Both the position numbers and the translations under genes were made by a program. Below are positions 1 to 8,431 of a stretch of DNA of 64,000 bases, piece by piece (position 1 is the first letter of the stretch; each line of letters starts with the position of its first letter). The notes beneath the pieces were generated by a model. It was not told the DNA's origin. It did no database searches and worked only from the letters and a program-made list of their open reading frames with translations. Location of the stretch: assembly GCA_019638795.1 (NCBI GenBank), contig JAHBTB010000007.1:55964-119963 (forward strand), written 5' to 3'. Source of the stretch: Fimbriimonadaceae bacterium (GTDB taxonomy: Bacteria > Armatimonadota > Fimbriimonadia > Fimbriimonadales > Fimbriimonadaceae).

Positions 1-124
1 TGCTCTTGCCACTGCCGTTCCGGCCCAGGAGCACCAGGCACTCACCCGGTGCGACGGTGAAGTCCAAGCGGCGGAAGAGCCATCGGTCGCCATAGCGCTT
101 GCCCAGGTTCTCGCCGCCCACCAC
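1..124 (-). CDS. ABC transporter ATP-binding protein, N-terminal part (cut by window edge)
   Basis: The minus strand reads out of the window as an ABC ATPase N-terminus: GENLGKRYGDRWLF, then a short strand region, then the Walker A motif GRNGSGKS at the very edge. The rest of the protein lies outside. The best start is GTG at 124 (a second GTG follows at 121); no in-frame ATG is visible. A perfect TATAAT lies at 139-134 on the minus strand, 9 nt before the GTG, so the message would be nearly leaderless. The transported substrate cannot be judged from 41 codons. Confidence 0.8.
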   Translation of the reverse strand, partial: MVGGENLGKRYGDRWLFRRLDFTVAPGECLVLLGRNGSGKS

Positions 125-243
125 CTCGGCGGCATTATAACAACGTCCGGGCAAGGCGCCGCTGGGAGGCTGGTGAGGATAGGGGGTGGACATCCCGATA
201 ATTGCCTTCGTGGAGGCTGCCCTGTTGAGGGGCGGATATTGCC

Positions 244-1962
244 GTGCGCATTCGGATTGGTGACGCTTTACTCGGTCGTGGGTTGGTCTCAGAGTCAGAT
301 ATCGAGCAAGCACTTGCTGAGCAAAAGATCACGGGAGAGCCTCTTGGCACGGCTCTCATGAGGATGGGCTTTGTCAATGAATCTGACCTCCTCGAGACTT
401 TGGCTGAGCACCTAAAGACGCCGGTTTGGGATCTTGAATCATGCCCGCCGACCCAGGACGCCCTCGCCTGTGTCCCCATGTCAGTGTGTCAGGAGCACCG
501 GCTAGTCCCCGTACAGCTGATTAACGACGACCTCTACGTGGCGATGGCGAACATTGACGATGTCCGGGCCAGCGACACCGTCGCCTTAGGAGCAAAGAAG
601 CGCGTCGTTCCGGTCTTGGTAAGGACGGCCCAATTGGAAGCCTTCCTCGGTGGTCAGACTCGGCAAGCCGTCAACTTTGCGGATCTGCTCGTCAGCAAAG
701 CGCTGGAAGTTACCCAAGACAACAGCGTTGAAGATGACTCCGAGAGCATCTTGACCGTTGAGTCGACCGCCCCGGTCATCACCCTTGTCAACCAGATCAT
801 TGCCCAAGCGATCACGCTCAAGGCCAGCGACATCCATATCGAACCTCGGCGTGACCGATCCGACGTCAGATTCCGCCTAGACGGCCTGATGCAAGAGGTT
901 CAGCAGTTCCCGTCCAAACTGCATGCGATGGTGGCGGCACGGATCAAGATCATGGCCGAACTGGACGTGGTCGAGAACCGTCTGCCGCAAGACGGTCACT
1001 TCAGCGCTAGGCTCGACGACCGCGCCGTCGACGTCCGCGTCAGCCTGCTTCCCAACCGTCATGGTTGCCGCGTCGTCATGCGCGTGATGGACAGCAAGTC
1101 GCAAATGCTTGATCTGGACCAACTCGGATTCTCCGACCGAAACCTCGCCACTTGGCGCGAGTTGATCGACAACCCGTACGGATTGCTTTTGGTCACCGGG
1201 CCGACCGGATCAGGCAAGACGACGACGTTGTATTCGGCTCTGAGCAGCATCGCTGGGCCGACTCGCGACGTGATGACTTGCGAGGATCCGGTGGAGTGCG
1301 ACCTAGAGGGGATCAACCAGTCCCAGGTGAACGAGCGGATCGGCCTGACCTTTGCCCGCCAACTCCGCGCGATCCTGCGGCAAGACCCGGACGTGGTTCT
1401 GGTGGGCGAGATACGGGACGCCGAAACATTGCAGACTGCGATACGGGCCTCGATGACTGGCCACTTGGTTCTGAGCACACTTCACTGCAACGACTCGGTA
1501 GGTGCCTTGCCGAGGGTCTTCGACATGGGTGCCGAGCCGTATTTGTTGAGCACCTCGCTCCTTGGGGTTGTCGCCCAGCGACTTGTGAGGAGGCTCTGCC
1601 CGAATTGCAAGGTTGAGCAAAAGGTGTCGAGTGAAGACGCCGATCTCCTGGGTGCCTGTTTGGGCCAGGTACCAGACAGCCTCTGGGAGTCCGTGGGCTG
1701 CCCGGCGTGTCTCGGGTCTGGCTACCGGGGACGGAGCGCGGTCCACGAGATCTTCCGCGTCAGCCCGGACGCCGCAAGTCTGATCGCCAGACACGCCACT
1801 GTTGAAGAGATCAGCGCACTTGCCCAGCGAGAGGGAATGACCACCATCCAGCAGGACGCGTTGACCAAGGTCGTCGATGGCTTGACCTCGATGGCCGAGG
1901 CCCGTCGGTTGGTGGCCTTTGGGTCAGTGAAGTCGTCACTATCAACTTCACTTGCCGCTTGA
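244..1962 (+). CDS. Type II secretion / type IV pilus assembly ATPase (GspE/PilB family)
   Basis: Hexameric cytoplasmic ATPase that powers pilin or pseudopilin assembly. The 572-residue length is normal for the family. An MshEN/GSPII_E N-terminal domain covers about residues 1-150. The ATPase core has Walker A GPTGSGKTTT at 319-328 and Walker B VVLVGEIRD near 383-391, with the Asp and His boxes between and after. A zinc tetracysteine follows (CPNC at 452-455 and a second CPAC pair about 30 residues later), as in PilB/GspE and unlike PilT. The start is GTG after a GAGGGG-like ribosome site. A prepilin-type substrate is encoded far downstream at 62288, but no other pilus genes are in the window, so pilus and secretion roles cannot be separated. 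Confidence 0.9.
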   Translation: MRIRIGDALLGRGLVSESDIEQALAEQKITGEPLGTALMRMGFVNESDLLETLAEHLKTPVWDLESCPPTQDALACVPMSVCQEHRLVPVQLINDDLYVAMANIDDVRASDTVALGAKKRVVPVLVRTAQLEAFLGGQTRQAVNFADLLVSKALEVTQDNSVEDDSESILTVESTAPVITLVNQIIAQAITLKASDIHIEPRRDRSDVRFRLDGLMQEVQQFPSKLHAMVAARIKIMAELDVVENRLPQDGHFSARLDDRAVDVRVSLLPNRHGCRVVMRVMDSKSQMLDLDQLGFSDRNLATWRELIDNPYGLLLVTGPTGSGKTTTLYSALSSIAGPTRDVMTCEDPVECDLEGINQSQVNERIGLTFARQLRAILRQDPDVVLVGEIRDAETLQTAIRASMTGHLVLSTLHCNDSVGALPRVFDMGAEPYLLSTSLLGVVAQRLVRRLCPNCKVEQKVSSEDADLLGACLGQVPDSLWESVGCPACLGSGYRGRSAVHEIFRVSPDAASLIARHATVEEISALAQREGMTTIQQDALTKVVDGLTSMAEARRLVAFGSVKSSLSTSLAA

Positions 1963-1964
1963 GA

Positions 1965-1970
1965 TATCCT
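1965..1970 (+). promoter_or_regulatory. -10 element TATCCT giving a leaderless isomerase mRNA
   Basis: TATCCT occupies -12 to -7 if transcription begins at the A of the ATG at 1977. No Shine-Dalgarno sequence precedes that ATG. The placement matches several other gene starts in this window (35635, 29404, 54319). Inference only; no convincing -35 box. Confidence 0.4.
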
Positions 1971-1976
1971 GACGGC

Positions 1977-2840
1977 ATGGACAGCAACGTCACGCGCCGA
2001 CAAGCGCTCGCATGGGGCGCGGCCGCCGTCGTGTCGGCCACCGCGTCAAAGGTCTCGGCCGTGACTCCGCCTGCGGAGAAGCCCGGTGCGGGCCGGCTCA
2101 ACCAGTCCGTCTGCAAGTGGTGCTACTCCATGGACCTGGACAAACTGGCGGGACACGCCGCCAAGCTGGGCCTGAAGAGCGTCGAACTGCTCGGCGAGGC
2201 CGACTGGCCGACAGTGGCCAAGCACGGCTTGGTCTGCGCCGTCGCCAACGGGCCGACGAGCATCGGCACGGGTTGGAACCGCATCGAGAACCATGACCGG
2301 TTTGTGAAGGAGTCCGAACGGCTCCTCCCCCTCGTGAAGGCCGCCGGCATTCCGAACATGATCGTCTTCTCCGGCAACCGCGCCGGCCTGCCCGACGACG
2401 AAGGCCTGGCCAATTGCGCCAAGGGACTTAAACGGATCACCCCGCTCGCCGAGGAGCTCGGTGTCACGGTGATCATGGAACTGTTGAACAGCAAAGTGGA
2501 CCACCACGACTACCAGTGCGACAAGACTCCGTGGGGCGTCGAACTGGTCAAGCGGGTCGGTTCACCACGGTTCAAGCTCCTCTACGACATTTATCACATG
2601 CAGATCATGGAGGGCGACGTCATCCGGACGATCGAGCAGAACCACGAGCACATCGCCCACTATCACACGGCCGGAAACCCGGGCCGCAACGAGATTGACG
2701 CCACTCAGGAGTTGAACTACCGGAGGGTGGCCCAGGCGATCGCCGACACTGGTTTCAAGGGCTACTTCGCCCACGAGTTCATCCCCAAGCGAGACCCCGT
2801 CAAGTCTTTGGGTGAAGCCTATGAGACCTGCCTGGTGTGA
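1977..2840 (+). CDS. Tat-exported TIM-barrel isomerase (hydroxypyruvate isomerase-like)
   Basis: Sugar isomerase-like AP-endonuclease-2-fold TIM barrel of 287 residues. The core around residues 165-240 (MELLNSKVDHHDYQ, LLYDIYHMQ, HYHTAGNPGRNE) is the metal-binding signature of hydroxypyruvate isomerase (Hyi) relatives. The N-terminus TRRQALAWGAAAVVSATAS resembles a Tat signal (twin Arg then hydrophobic stretch), so the protein is probably exported, unlike cytosolic Hyi. I chose ATG at 1977 rather than the TTG at 1959, which overlaps the upstream stop. TATCCT at 1965-1970 sits exactly at -12 to -7 from this ATG, suggesting a leaderless message. The PhyH gene follows after 6 bp and probably shares the transcript. 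Exact substrate unknown. Confidence 0.8.
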   Translation: MDSNVTRRQALAWGAAAVVSATASKVSAVTPPAEKPGAGRLNQSVCKWCYSMDLDKLAGHAAKLGLKSVELLGEADWPTVAKHGLVCAVANGPTSIGTGWNRIENHDRFVKESERLLPLVKAAGIPNMIVFSGNRAGLPDDEGLANCAKGLKRITPLAEELGVTVIMELLNSKVDHHDYQCDKTPWGVELVKRVGSPRFKLLYDIYHMQIMEGDVIRTIEQNHEHIAHYHTAGNPGRNEIDATQELNYRRVAQAIADTGFKGYFAHEFIPKRDPVKSLGEAYETCLV

Positions 2841-2846
2841 CCAGGG

Positions 2847-3707
2847 ATGCTGACGTCGCTCGCCCCGACTCCGGCGGAGCGTCTGGCCGGGGCGTTCACG
2901 CCCGACCGGGCTGCCCAGGCCGTCCGGGCCGTCCTTGACGACGGGATCGTCATCCTGGAGGACGTCGTCGACCTCGGCCATGTCGCGTCGCTCCGCGACA
3001 AGATGCTGGACGACCTCGCCCGGTTCCTGGCCCGGCCTGACGCACCGTACAACTGGACCAAAGGCAACGTCCAGCAGGACCCGCCGCGCCAAGCAGAGTT
3101 CCTCTTCCGCGACATCCTCGTGAACGACTTTGCCATCCAGGTCACCAAGAAGATCTTGGGTAAGGGCATGGTCAACAGTTTCTACAGCGGAAACACAGCC
3201 CTCCCCAGCGACGAGCGGCAGCCGGTGCACGCCGACATCGGCCACCTGTGGCCGGGCCAGGAGCATGTCCACCCGCCGTACGGCATCGTGGTGAACGTCC
3301 CCTTGGTCGATATGGGGCCCGATAACGGTTCCACCGAGATATGGCCGGGCACACACAAGGACCCCAGCGTCGTCTTCCAGGACGGGCTGATCGAGGCGGG
3401 TGAGGAAGCGCTGGCCCGCTGGCGCGACGTCAGCCCGCCCGTCCAGCCTGTCGTGAGGGCGGGGAGCATCGTGGTCCGGGACATCCGCATGTGGCACGCG
3501 GGCATGCCGAACCGGACGCCGACCCCACGGCCGATGGTCGCGATGATCCACTACGTGAGTTGGTGGCCCCAGGGGGAGAAGATCAAGTTCCCCCAGGGCA
3601 CGGAACGCCTCTTGGAGCATCCCGACTTGACGACATGGGCAGAGTTTGTCGACGGCGACATCGACCACGTCGGCAGTGCCCACGGCTACGCGGGGGACGC
3701 CAAGTAG
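2847..3707 (+). CDS. Phytanoyl-CoA dioxygenase (PhyH) family protein
   Basis: Fe(II)/2-oxoglutarate-dependent oxygenase fold, 286 residues. Iron ligands are visible as H128-x-D130 (QPVHADIGHLWPG) and the distal H217 (IRMWHAGMPNRT), followed by the Arg-rich RTPTPRPM region expected to bind 2-oxoglutarate. PhyH-family enzymes hydroxylate varied small molecules, so the substrate cannot be predicted. ATG at 2847 lies 6 bp after the isomerase stop, so the two are probably co-transcribed; PhyH plus sugar-isomerase pairs would fit catabolism of an unusual carbohydrate or osmolyte (inference). No signal peptide. Confidence 0.85.
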   Translation: MLTSLAPTPAERLAGAFTPDRAAQAVRAVLDDGIVILEDVVDLGHVASLRDKMLDDLARFLARPDAPYNWTKGNVQQDPPRQAEFLFRDILVNDFAIQVTKKILGKGMVNSFYSGNTALPSDERQPVHADIGHLWPGQEHVHPPYGIVVNVPLVDMGPDNGSTEIWPGTHKDPSVVFQDGLIEAGEEALARWRDVSPPVQPVVRAGSIVVRDIRMWHAGMPNRTPTPRPMVAMIHYVSWWPQGEKIKFPQGTERLLEHPDLTTWAEFVDGDIDHVGSAHGYAGDAK

Positions 3708-3725
3708 GACTTCGTTGCAAGTTTA

Positions 3726-3749
3726 TGCATGATTGTGCATAATCATGCA
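3726..3749 (+). promoter_or_regulatory. 24-bp palindrome at the argR start, probable ArgR operator
   Basis: Nine-base arms TGCATGATT (3726-3734) and AATCATGCA (3741-3749) are perfect reverse complements around a 6-bp centre that is itself palindromic except for its outer pair. It contains TGCAT-N4-ATGCA at 3736-3749, close in shape to the ARG box TGAAT-N4-ATTCA, and a one-mismatch copy 10 bp upstream. It covers a CATAAT -10-like hexamer (3738-3743) and ends one base before the preferred argR ATG (3751), so ArgR binding would block transcription of its own operon. Confidence 0.7.
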
Positions 3750-3750
3750 C

Positions 3751-4179
3751 ATGGACGTGGCGCGGGACAAGAGGTTGGATGCGGTCCGCCGGATCTTGGC
3801 CCGTCACAAGGTCACGACGCAAGGCGAGTTGGCCGGCCTCCTGCGCGCCGAAGGCTACGAGGTGACCCAGAGCAGTGTCTCGCGGGACCTCTATGAACTC
3901 GGTGTCGCCAAGGTCGGCGGGCGGTACGTCGTCGCGGGCCGTCCTGGCCTGGCCGGGTCTGGTCTGGTGTCGGCGGTCCCGTGCGGGGCGAACATGGTCG
4001 TCCTCAAAACGGAGACGGGCACGGCGTCGCGGGTGGGGCTCCTGATCGACCAGGGCGGTTATGCCGGAGTCGTCGGGACGATCGCGGGAGACGACACCGT
4101 GTTTGTCGCCACGGACGGTGAGGCGAGCACCCGGCGCCTGGCTGAGGTTTGGGCGGGTGAAGAGGAGTTGAATGGCTGA
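3751..4179 (+). CDS. argR: Arginine repressor ArgR
   Basis: Transcriptional repressor of arginine genes that uses L-arginine as co-repressor. The N-terminal winged helix (residues about 1-70) carries the family motif VTQSSVSRDLYELGVAKV. The C-terminal hexamerisation and arginine-binding domain has NMVVLKTETGTASRV and GTIAGDDTVFV, including the Asp pair that contacts arginine. At 142 residues it is of normal size. ATG at 3751 is preferred, with ATG 3745 and TTG 3733 as alternatives inside the palindrome. Its stop overlaps the argG start by 8 bp, so argR is the first gene of the operon and probably self-regulated. Confidence 0.93.
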   Translation: MDVARDKRLDAVRRILARHKVTTQGELAGLLRAEGYEVTQSSVSRDLYELGVAKVGGRYVVAGRPGLAGSGLVSAVPCGANMVVLKTETGTASRVGLLIDQGGYAGVVGTIAGDDTVFVATDGEASTRRLAEVWAGEEELNG

Positions 4180-5371
4180 GAAGGTTGTTTTGGCGTTTTC
4201 CGGTGGGCTTGACACCAGTTGGTGCGTCCCCTGGCTGATCGAGCAGGGCCACGAGGTTGTCACCGCCACGGTCGACGTTGGCGGAATATCGCCGGAAGAA
4301 CGAGAGGCGCTGAGGGCGCAGAGCAAGACCCTCGGGGCGGTCGACCACATCCATGTCGACGCCCGTGAAATGTACTTCGAGGAGGTCGTGCGCTTCCTGC
4401 TGGCCGGGAACGTCATGCGAGGCGGGACCTATCCCCTGTGTGTCGGTAGCGAGCGCGCCCTCCAGGCCCGCGAGTCGGCCCGGGTGGCGGCCCGCGTCGG
4501 AGCGACCGCCGTGGCCCATGGGTGCACCGCGGCGGGCAACGACCAGGTCCGTTTTGATATCGCCCTGCGGGCCTACGCTCCCGACGTGACTGCCTTGGCC
4601 CCTATCCGCGACCTTGCCCCAAGCCGGCCCGACCAAGTGGCGTACCTGAAGGATCGGGGCCTGCCGGTGCCGCCGTTTGGGGCGGATTATTCGGTGAACA
4701 GCGGCCTCTGGGGCGTCACGATCGGCGGGAACGAGACGAAAACGACTGACCAGACCATCCCCGAGTCGGCCTGGCAGCGCACCCGGGGCGTGTTTGACAG
4801 CCCGCCGGAAGAGGAGCGGGTCACCCTCAGCTTCTACAAGGGGCGGCCCGACGGACTGGACGGGGTCAAGGGTGACAGTGTGGAAGCGATCGAGAAGCTC
4901 GACGTGGTCGCCGCACGTCACGGGATAGGCCGGGGTATCCACCTCGGCGAGACGGTCTTGGGGGTCAAGGGCCGGGTGGCGTTCGAGGCTCCGGCCGCGA
5001 CGTTGCTCGTCGCCGCCCACCGAGAGCTTGAGAAGCTGGTCATGACCAGCCGTCAAATCGCCGCCAAGGACCAGCTGTCCGCGCTGTACGGCGAGTACGT
5101 CCACACCGGGCAGTTTCCCGACCCGGTCTGTCGGGACATCGAGGCGTTCTTGGCCAGTTCGCAGGAACGGGTGACCGGCGAGGTCAAGGTGGTCCTGAGG
5201 ACCGGGTCGTTCATGGTCGAGGGCGTGACCTCGCCGTTTTCCCTTCACCGGGCAAGCCGGGCCGTTTATGGCGAGGCGGTCGGTGAATGGGAACCGCGCG
5301 ACGCCCAGGGCTTTTGCACGATCGTCGGGTTGCCCGCCGTCTTGCATGCCCGGGCGGGGAGACAACCTTGA
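4172..5371 (+). CDS. argG: Argininosuccinate synthase
   Basis: Joins citrulline and aspartate with ATP to form argininosuccinate, the penultimate step of arginine synthesis. The PP-loop SGGLDTS is at residues 10-16. Further conserved blocks include MRGGTYPLCVGSERALQA, AHGCTAAGNDQVRF and the tetramer-forming C-terminal region. At 399 residues it matches the usual 395-445. ATG at 4172 overlaps the argR stop. The gene order argG-x-argC-argF'-argB-argE-argH resembles Bacteroidetes arginine clusters (established knowledge of gene order, recalled). Confidence 0.96.
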   Translation: MAEKVVLAFSGGLDTSWCVPWLIEQGHEVVTATVDVGGISPEEREALRAQSKTLGAVDHIHVDAREMYFEEVVRFLLAGNVMRGGTYPLCVGSERALQARESARVAARVGATAVAHGCTAAGNDQVRFDIALRAYAPDVTALAPIRDLAPSRPDQVAYLKDRGLPVPPFGADYSVNSGLWGVTIGGNETKTTDQTIPESAWQRTRGVFDSPPEEERVTLSFYKGRPDGLDGVKGDSVEAIEKLDVVAARHGIGRGIHLGETVLGVKGRVAFEAPAATLLVAAHRELEKLVMTSRQIAAKDQLSALYGEYVHTGQFPDPVCRDIEAFLASSQERVTGEVKVVLRTGSFMVEGVTSPFSLHRASRAVYGEAVGEWEPRDAQGFCTIVGLPAVLHARAGRQP

Positions 5372-6423
5372 AGCCCTGCGTGATCGACAAGATCGGGAGC
5401 GTCACCCTCAACTGCAACCTGCGGCGTGACGTCAAGCTGGGGGACGAAATCCGGTGTCAAGAGGGAGACGTCCTCGCGGTGAGGATCAAGAACTCCAAGA
5501 CCACCTATAACACGATGGAGTTGACGACCGGTCGGTTCTCCGCTCTCAAGGAGGGTGACGTCGTGGCCGGCGCCTTGGGCCACCGCCGCGCCCTTGGCGG
5601 CTATGCCGGGCATATCCCCCCGTCACTCAAGCCGGGCGACACCGTCAACATCCTCAACATGGGCGGCGTGCTGGGCACGTGCACCTCATGGTCACCGGTG
5701 GTCGGCCCGCCCTTTGAATGCGAGGTGCTGGGGCAGGTCCTTGAGTTTCCCTACCTGGGAAGCCGGGTCGGTGTCCCGGCCAGCATCAAGAACGCCGCCG
5801 TCCCCATTGACGAAGAGGTGGACACTCAGGGGCCGCCGGTCGTCGCCGTGGTCGGAACGTGCATGAACTCGGGCAAGACCGAGGCCGCCATGGCCTTGGT
5901 CCAGTACTTCGCCCGCACCGGCTTGCATGTGGCGGCGGGCAAGACGACCGGGGTGAGCCTGCGGCGCGATGTTTTGGCCATGCTTGACGCGGGGGCGGCG
6001 GAAGGGATGACGTTTACCGATTGCGGGGTCGTGACGACTTCCGAACTGAACGCCGCCGGGCTGGCCAAGACGATCATGAACCACTTGGGGGCCAAAGAGC
6101 CCGACGTGGTCGTCATCGAGCTGGGTGACGGCCTGATGGGCGACTACGGCGTCCAGGCGATCCTGGCGGACCCTGGCCTGGCCAAGCGGTTCACCGCCGT
6201 GGTGTTGGCCGCCAACGACCCGGTCGGCGCTTGGGGGGGATGGCGGTTGCTCGCCGACCTCTACGGCATCACGCCGACCGTCGTGACCGGACCGTGCACC
6301 GACAACGCCGCGGGTGTCGACGGGCTTCGACGGGAAACGGGCCTGCCTGGTGTCAACGCGAGGACGCATCCGGGAGAACTGGCCCGCACTGTCGCGGAGA
6401 AGCTGGGGTTGGGGCATGACTGA
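5368..6423 (+). CDS. P-loop (SIMIBI-type) NTPase of unknown function inside the arginine operon
   Basis: 351 residues from a TTG that overlaps the argG stop (TTGA at 5368). The N-terminal half (about 1-155) looks like a beta-rich domain with GHIPPSLKPGDTVNILNMGG. The C-terminal half is an NTPase: P-loop GTCMNSGKT at 163-171, then AAGKTTG, FTDCGVVTT and VVVIELGDGLMGDYGVQ, resembling MobB, dethiobiotin synthetase and CobB-like SIMIBI proteins. It sits where Bacteroidetes clusters carry an acetyltransferase or argD, and it overlaps argC by 8 bp, so it must be co-translated with arginine enzymes. I recognise no named arginine function for it; a regulatory, acyl-transfer or ligase role is speculation. 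Confidence 0.75.
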   Translation: MKPCVIDKIGSVTLNCNLRRDVKLGDEIRCQEGDVLAVRIKNSKTTYNTMELTTGRFSALKEGDVVAGALGHRRALGGYAGHIPPSLKPGDTVNILNMGGVLGTCTSWSPVVGPPFECEVLGQVLEFPYLGSRVGVPASIKNAAVPIDEEVDTQGPPVVAVVGTCMNSGKTEAAMALVQYFARTGLHVAAGKTTGVSLRRDVLAMLDAGAAEGMTFTDCGVVTTSELNAAGLAKTIMNHLGAKEPDVVVIELGDGLMGDYGVQAILADPGLAKRFTAVVLAANDPVGAWGGWRLLADLYGITPTVVTGPCTDNAAGVDGLRRETGLPGVNARTHPGELARTVAEKLGLGHD

Positions 6424-7423
6424 GGTTCCGGTCGTCGTCTTGGGCGGTACCGGCTACGTGGCCGGTGAGGCGTTGCGCTTGTTGGCGGGGCACCCTGCCT
6501 TTCGAGTCAAGGCGGTGGTGAGCGAGTCCTCGCCGGGACAACCTGTCGCTGACGCGTTCCCCCATTTGACGGGCATGCTGGACGGCCTCAACTTTGTCCC
6601 CATGGGGGACGCGATGGCCTGCCTGGGCGAGAACCCGTCATGGGGAGTCGTCTCGGCCTTGCCCCACGGCGCCGCCGCCGAGCGGATCGGCGAGACCCTG
6701 GAAGCGGCCGCCAGAGCGGGGGTCACCGCCAAGGTCGTCGACTTGTCCACCGACTTCCGGTTCGCCGACCCGTCGTCGGGGTTCTTCTGCGGGCTGCCTG
6801 ATCTGGAGAAGGAGACGCCGGACTGCCACATCGCCGAGCCAGGCTGTTTCACGACGGCGGCGACCCTGGCCGTCTCTCCGCTCGTGGCGGGAGGATGGGT
6901 CGAGGGTGCCGTCGTCGCGAACGGGGTGACGGGGAGCACAGGCAGTGGTCGGACTCCGAAGGCGGGCACCCACCACCCCGACCGGCATAGCGGCATGTGG
7001 GCCTACGAACCCGTGCGCCACCGTCATGGCCGGGAGATGAGCATGCTCATCGGTCGGTTCGGTGAATTGGAAGAGTTCGTCTTCCTTCCCCACTCGGGGC
7101 CCTTCGCCCGGGGAATCCACATGACCGTGACCGCCCGCCTGGCCCGCGACACCGACGCCGCGACCCTGGTCAGCGAGACCGCCGCGTTCTACGGCCACAC
7201 GCCGTTTGTCTCGGTGTCCACCCGCATGCCCAGCGTGAAGGAAGTCGTCGGCACAAACCGGTGCCACCTTGGAGTGGCGGTCGAGGGGCGTCGCGTCGTG
7301 GTGACCAGTGTCGTGGACAACCTGACCAAGGGGGCCGCCGGCGGTGGTGTCCAGTGGCTCAACCGGCTCTTCGGACTGCCGCAAGAGACCGGGCTGACTA
7401 ATCTGGGGGTGGGGTGGTGCTGA
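6416..7423 (+). CDS. argC: N-acetyl-gamma-glutamyl-phosphate reductase
   Basis: NADPH-dependent reduction of N-acyl-glutamyl phosphate to the semialdehyde. The Rossmann motif VLGGTGYVAGEALRLL is at the N-terminus. The catalytic Cys144 lies in EPGCFTTAATLA, and the conserved GSTGSGRTPKAGTHH follows. 335 residues from ATG 6416, which overlaps the preceding stop (ATGACTGA); an upstream ATG at 6314 would add unrelated sequence. Because the next gene is an N-acylornithine carbamoyltransferase, the acyl group (acetyl or succinyl) on its substrate is uncertain. Confidence 0.94.
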   Translation: MTEVPVVVLGGTGYVAGEALRLLAGHPAFRVKAVVSESSPGQPVADAFPHLTGMLDGLNFVPMGDAMACLGENPSWGVVSALPHGAAAERIGETLEAAARAGVTAKVVDLSTDFRFADPSSGFFCGLPDLEKETPDCHIAEPGCFTTAATLAVSPLVAGGWVEGAVVANGVTGSTGSGRTPKAGTHHPDRHSGMWAYEPVRHRHGREMSMLIGRFGELEEFVFLPHSGPFARGIHMTVTARLARDTDAATLVSETAAFYGHTPFVSVSTRMPSVKEVVGTNRCHLGVAVEGRRVVVTSVVDNLTKGAAGGGVQWLNRLFGLPQETGLTNLGVGWC

Positions 7424-7424
7424 G

Positions 7425-8429
7425 ATGAGAGACTATTTGAACCTAGACACCTTGTCGGACCTCGAGATCGCCAATTTGCTGTCGTTGGCCCGGCAACTGG
7501 AGCATGACCGCGGGTTCAAGGCCTTGAAGGACAAGGTGGTCGGCCTCGTTTTCATGAACCCGTCTCTCCGCACCCTGGCGTCCTTCCAGGCTGGAGTCGG
7601 GCACCTGGGTGGCACGAGCTTTGTGATCCAGCCGGGCCAGGGGTCTTGGCAGTTGGAGACCCGCGACGGGGTCCGGATGGACGGGGCCGCGCAGGAGCAC
7701 ATTGACGAGGCTGTCCCCGTCCTCGCCCAGTACTGCGACATTTTGGCGGTCCGGTGCTTTGCCGCCGGCAAGGACCTTGGCGAGGACCTGGGCGAGACGA
7801 TGTTCAAGAAAATCAAGGCCCTGTGCCCGGTGCCTCTGGTCAACATGGAGTCGGCCTCCGACCACCCGTGCCAGGCCCTGGCGGACTGGAAGACCCTTGA
7901 CGACCTCGGCATACCGACCGACGGACGTTTTGTGCTGTCGTGGGCCTATCACCCCAAGGCATTGGCGTACGCGGTGCCGCTGGCCGCCGCTTCCATGGCG
8001 GCGCGTCGTGGCATGGACGTCCGCATCTTGCGGCCAGCCCCCTACGCTCTCCCTGCCGAAGGTCGGCGACGGATTGACGACGCGGCCCGAAGAGGCGGGG
8101 GAAGGGTTGTCGAGACGGACGACCGCGACGCCGCGATGGACGGCGCCCATGTGGTCTACTGCAAGTCTTGGGCGGCACCCCAGTTCTATGGCCGACCGGA
8201 GGAGGACGACCGACTTCGCCAGTCGTTCGCCGATTGGACCGTTGACGAACCCTGGTTCGCAAGCGCCCGGCCCGACGCGAAGTTCATGCATTGCCTGCCC
8301 GTCCGCCGTAACGTCAAAGTGACCGACCGAGTCCTGGACGGGCCGAGGAGCGTCGTCGTCCAGCAGGCAGGTAACCGCCTGCACGCCCAAAAGGCCGTCT
8401 TGGCCACCCTTGCCGGAGAAACTGACTGA
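7425..8429 (+). CDS. argF': N-acetyl-/N-succinyl-ornithine carbamoyltransferase
   Basis: Carbamoylates an N-acylated ornithine rather than ornithine itself, giving N-acylcitrulline. 334 residues. The carbamoyl-phosphate loop is NPSLRT (45-50). The stretch IQPGQGSWQLE at 68-78, then DGAAQEHI and VNMESASDHPCQALADW, are hallmarks of the Xanthomonas/Bacteroides AOTCase-SOTCase branch and differ from ArgF. The residue just before the conserved EH, known to set acyl specificity (Glu92 in Xanthomonas AOTCase, Pro90 in Bacteroides SOTCase), is Gln90 here, so the acyl group cannot be assigned. Starts one base after the argC stop. Confidence 0.9.
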   Translation: MRDYLNLDTLSDLEIANLLSLARQLEHDRGFKALKDKVVGLVFMNPSLRTLASFQAGVGHLGGTSFVIQPGQGSWQLETRDGVRMDGAAQEHIDEAVPVLAQYCDILAVRCFAAGKDLGEDLGETMFKKIKALCPVPLVNMESASDHPCQALADWKTLDDLGIPTDGRFVLSWAYHPKALAYAVPLAAASMAARRGMDVRILRPAPYALPAEGRRRIDDAARRGGGRVVETDDRDAAMDGAHVVYCKSWAAPQFYGRPEEDDRLRQSFADWTVDEPWFASARPDAKFMHCLPVRRNVKVTDRVLDGPRSVVVQQAGNRLHAQKAVLATLAGETD

Positions 8430-8431
8430 CC

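Noticed and set aside
4004..5365. A 453-codon minus-strand frame opposite argG
   Set aside because: Antisense shadow of argG with no protein-like features.
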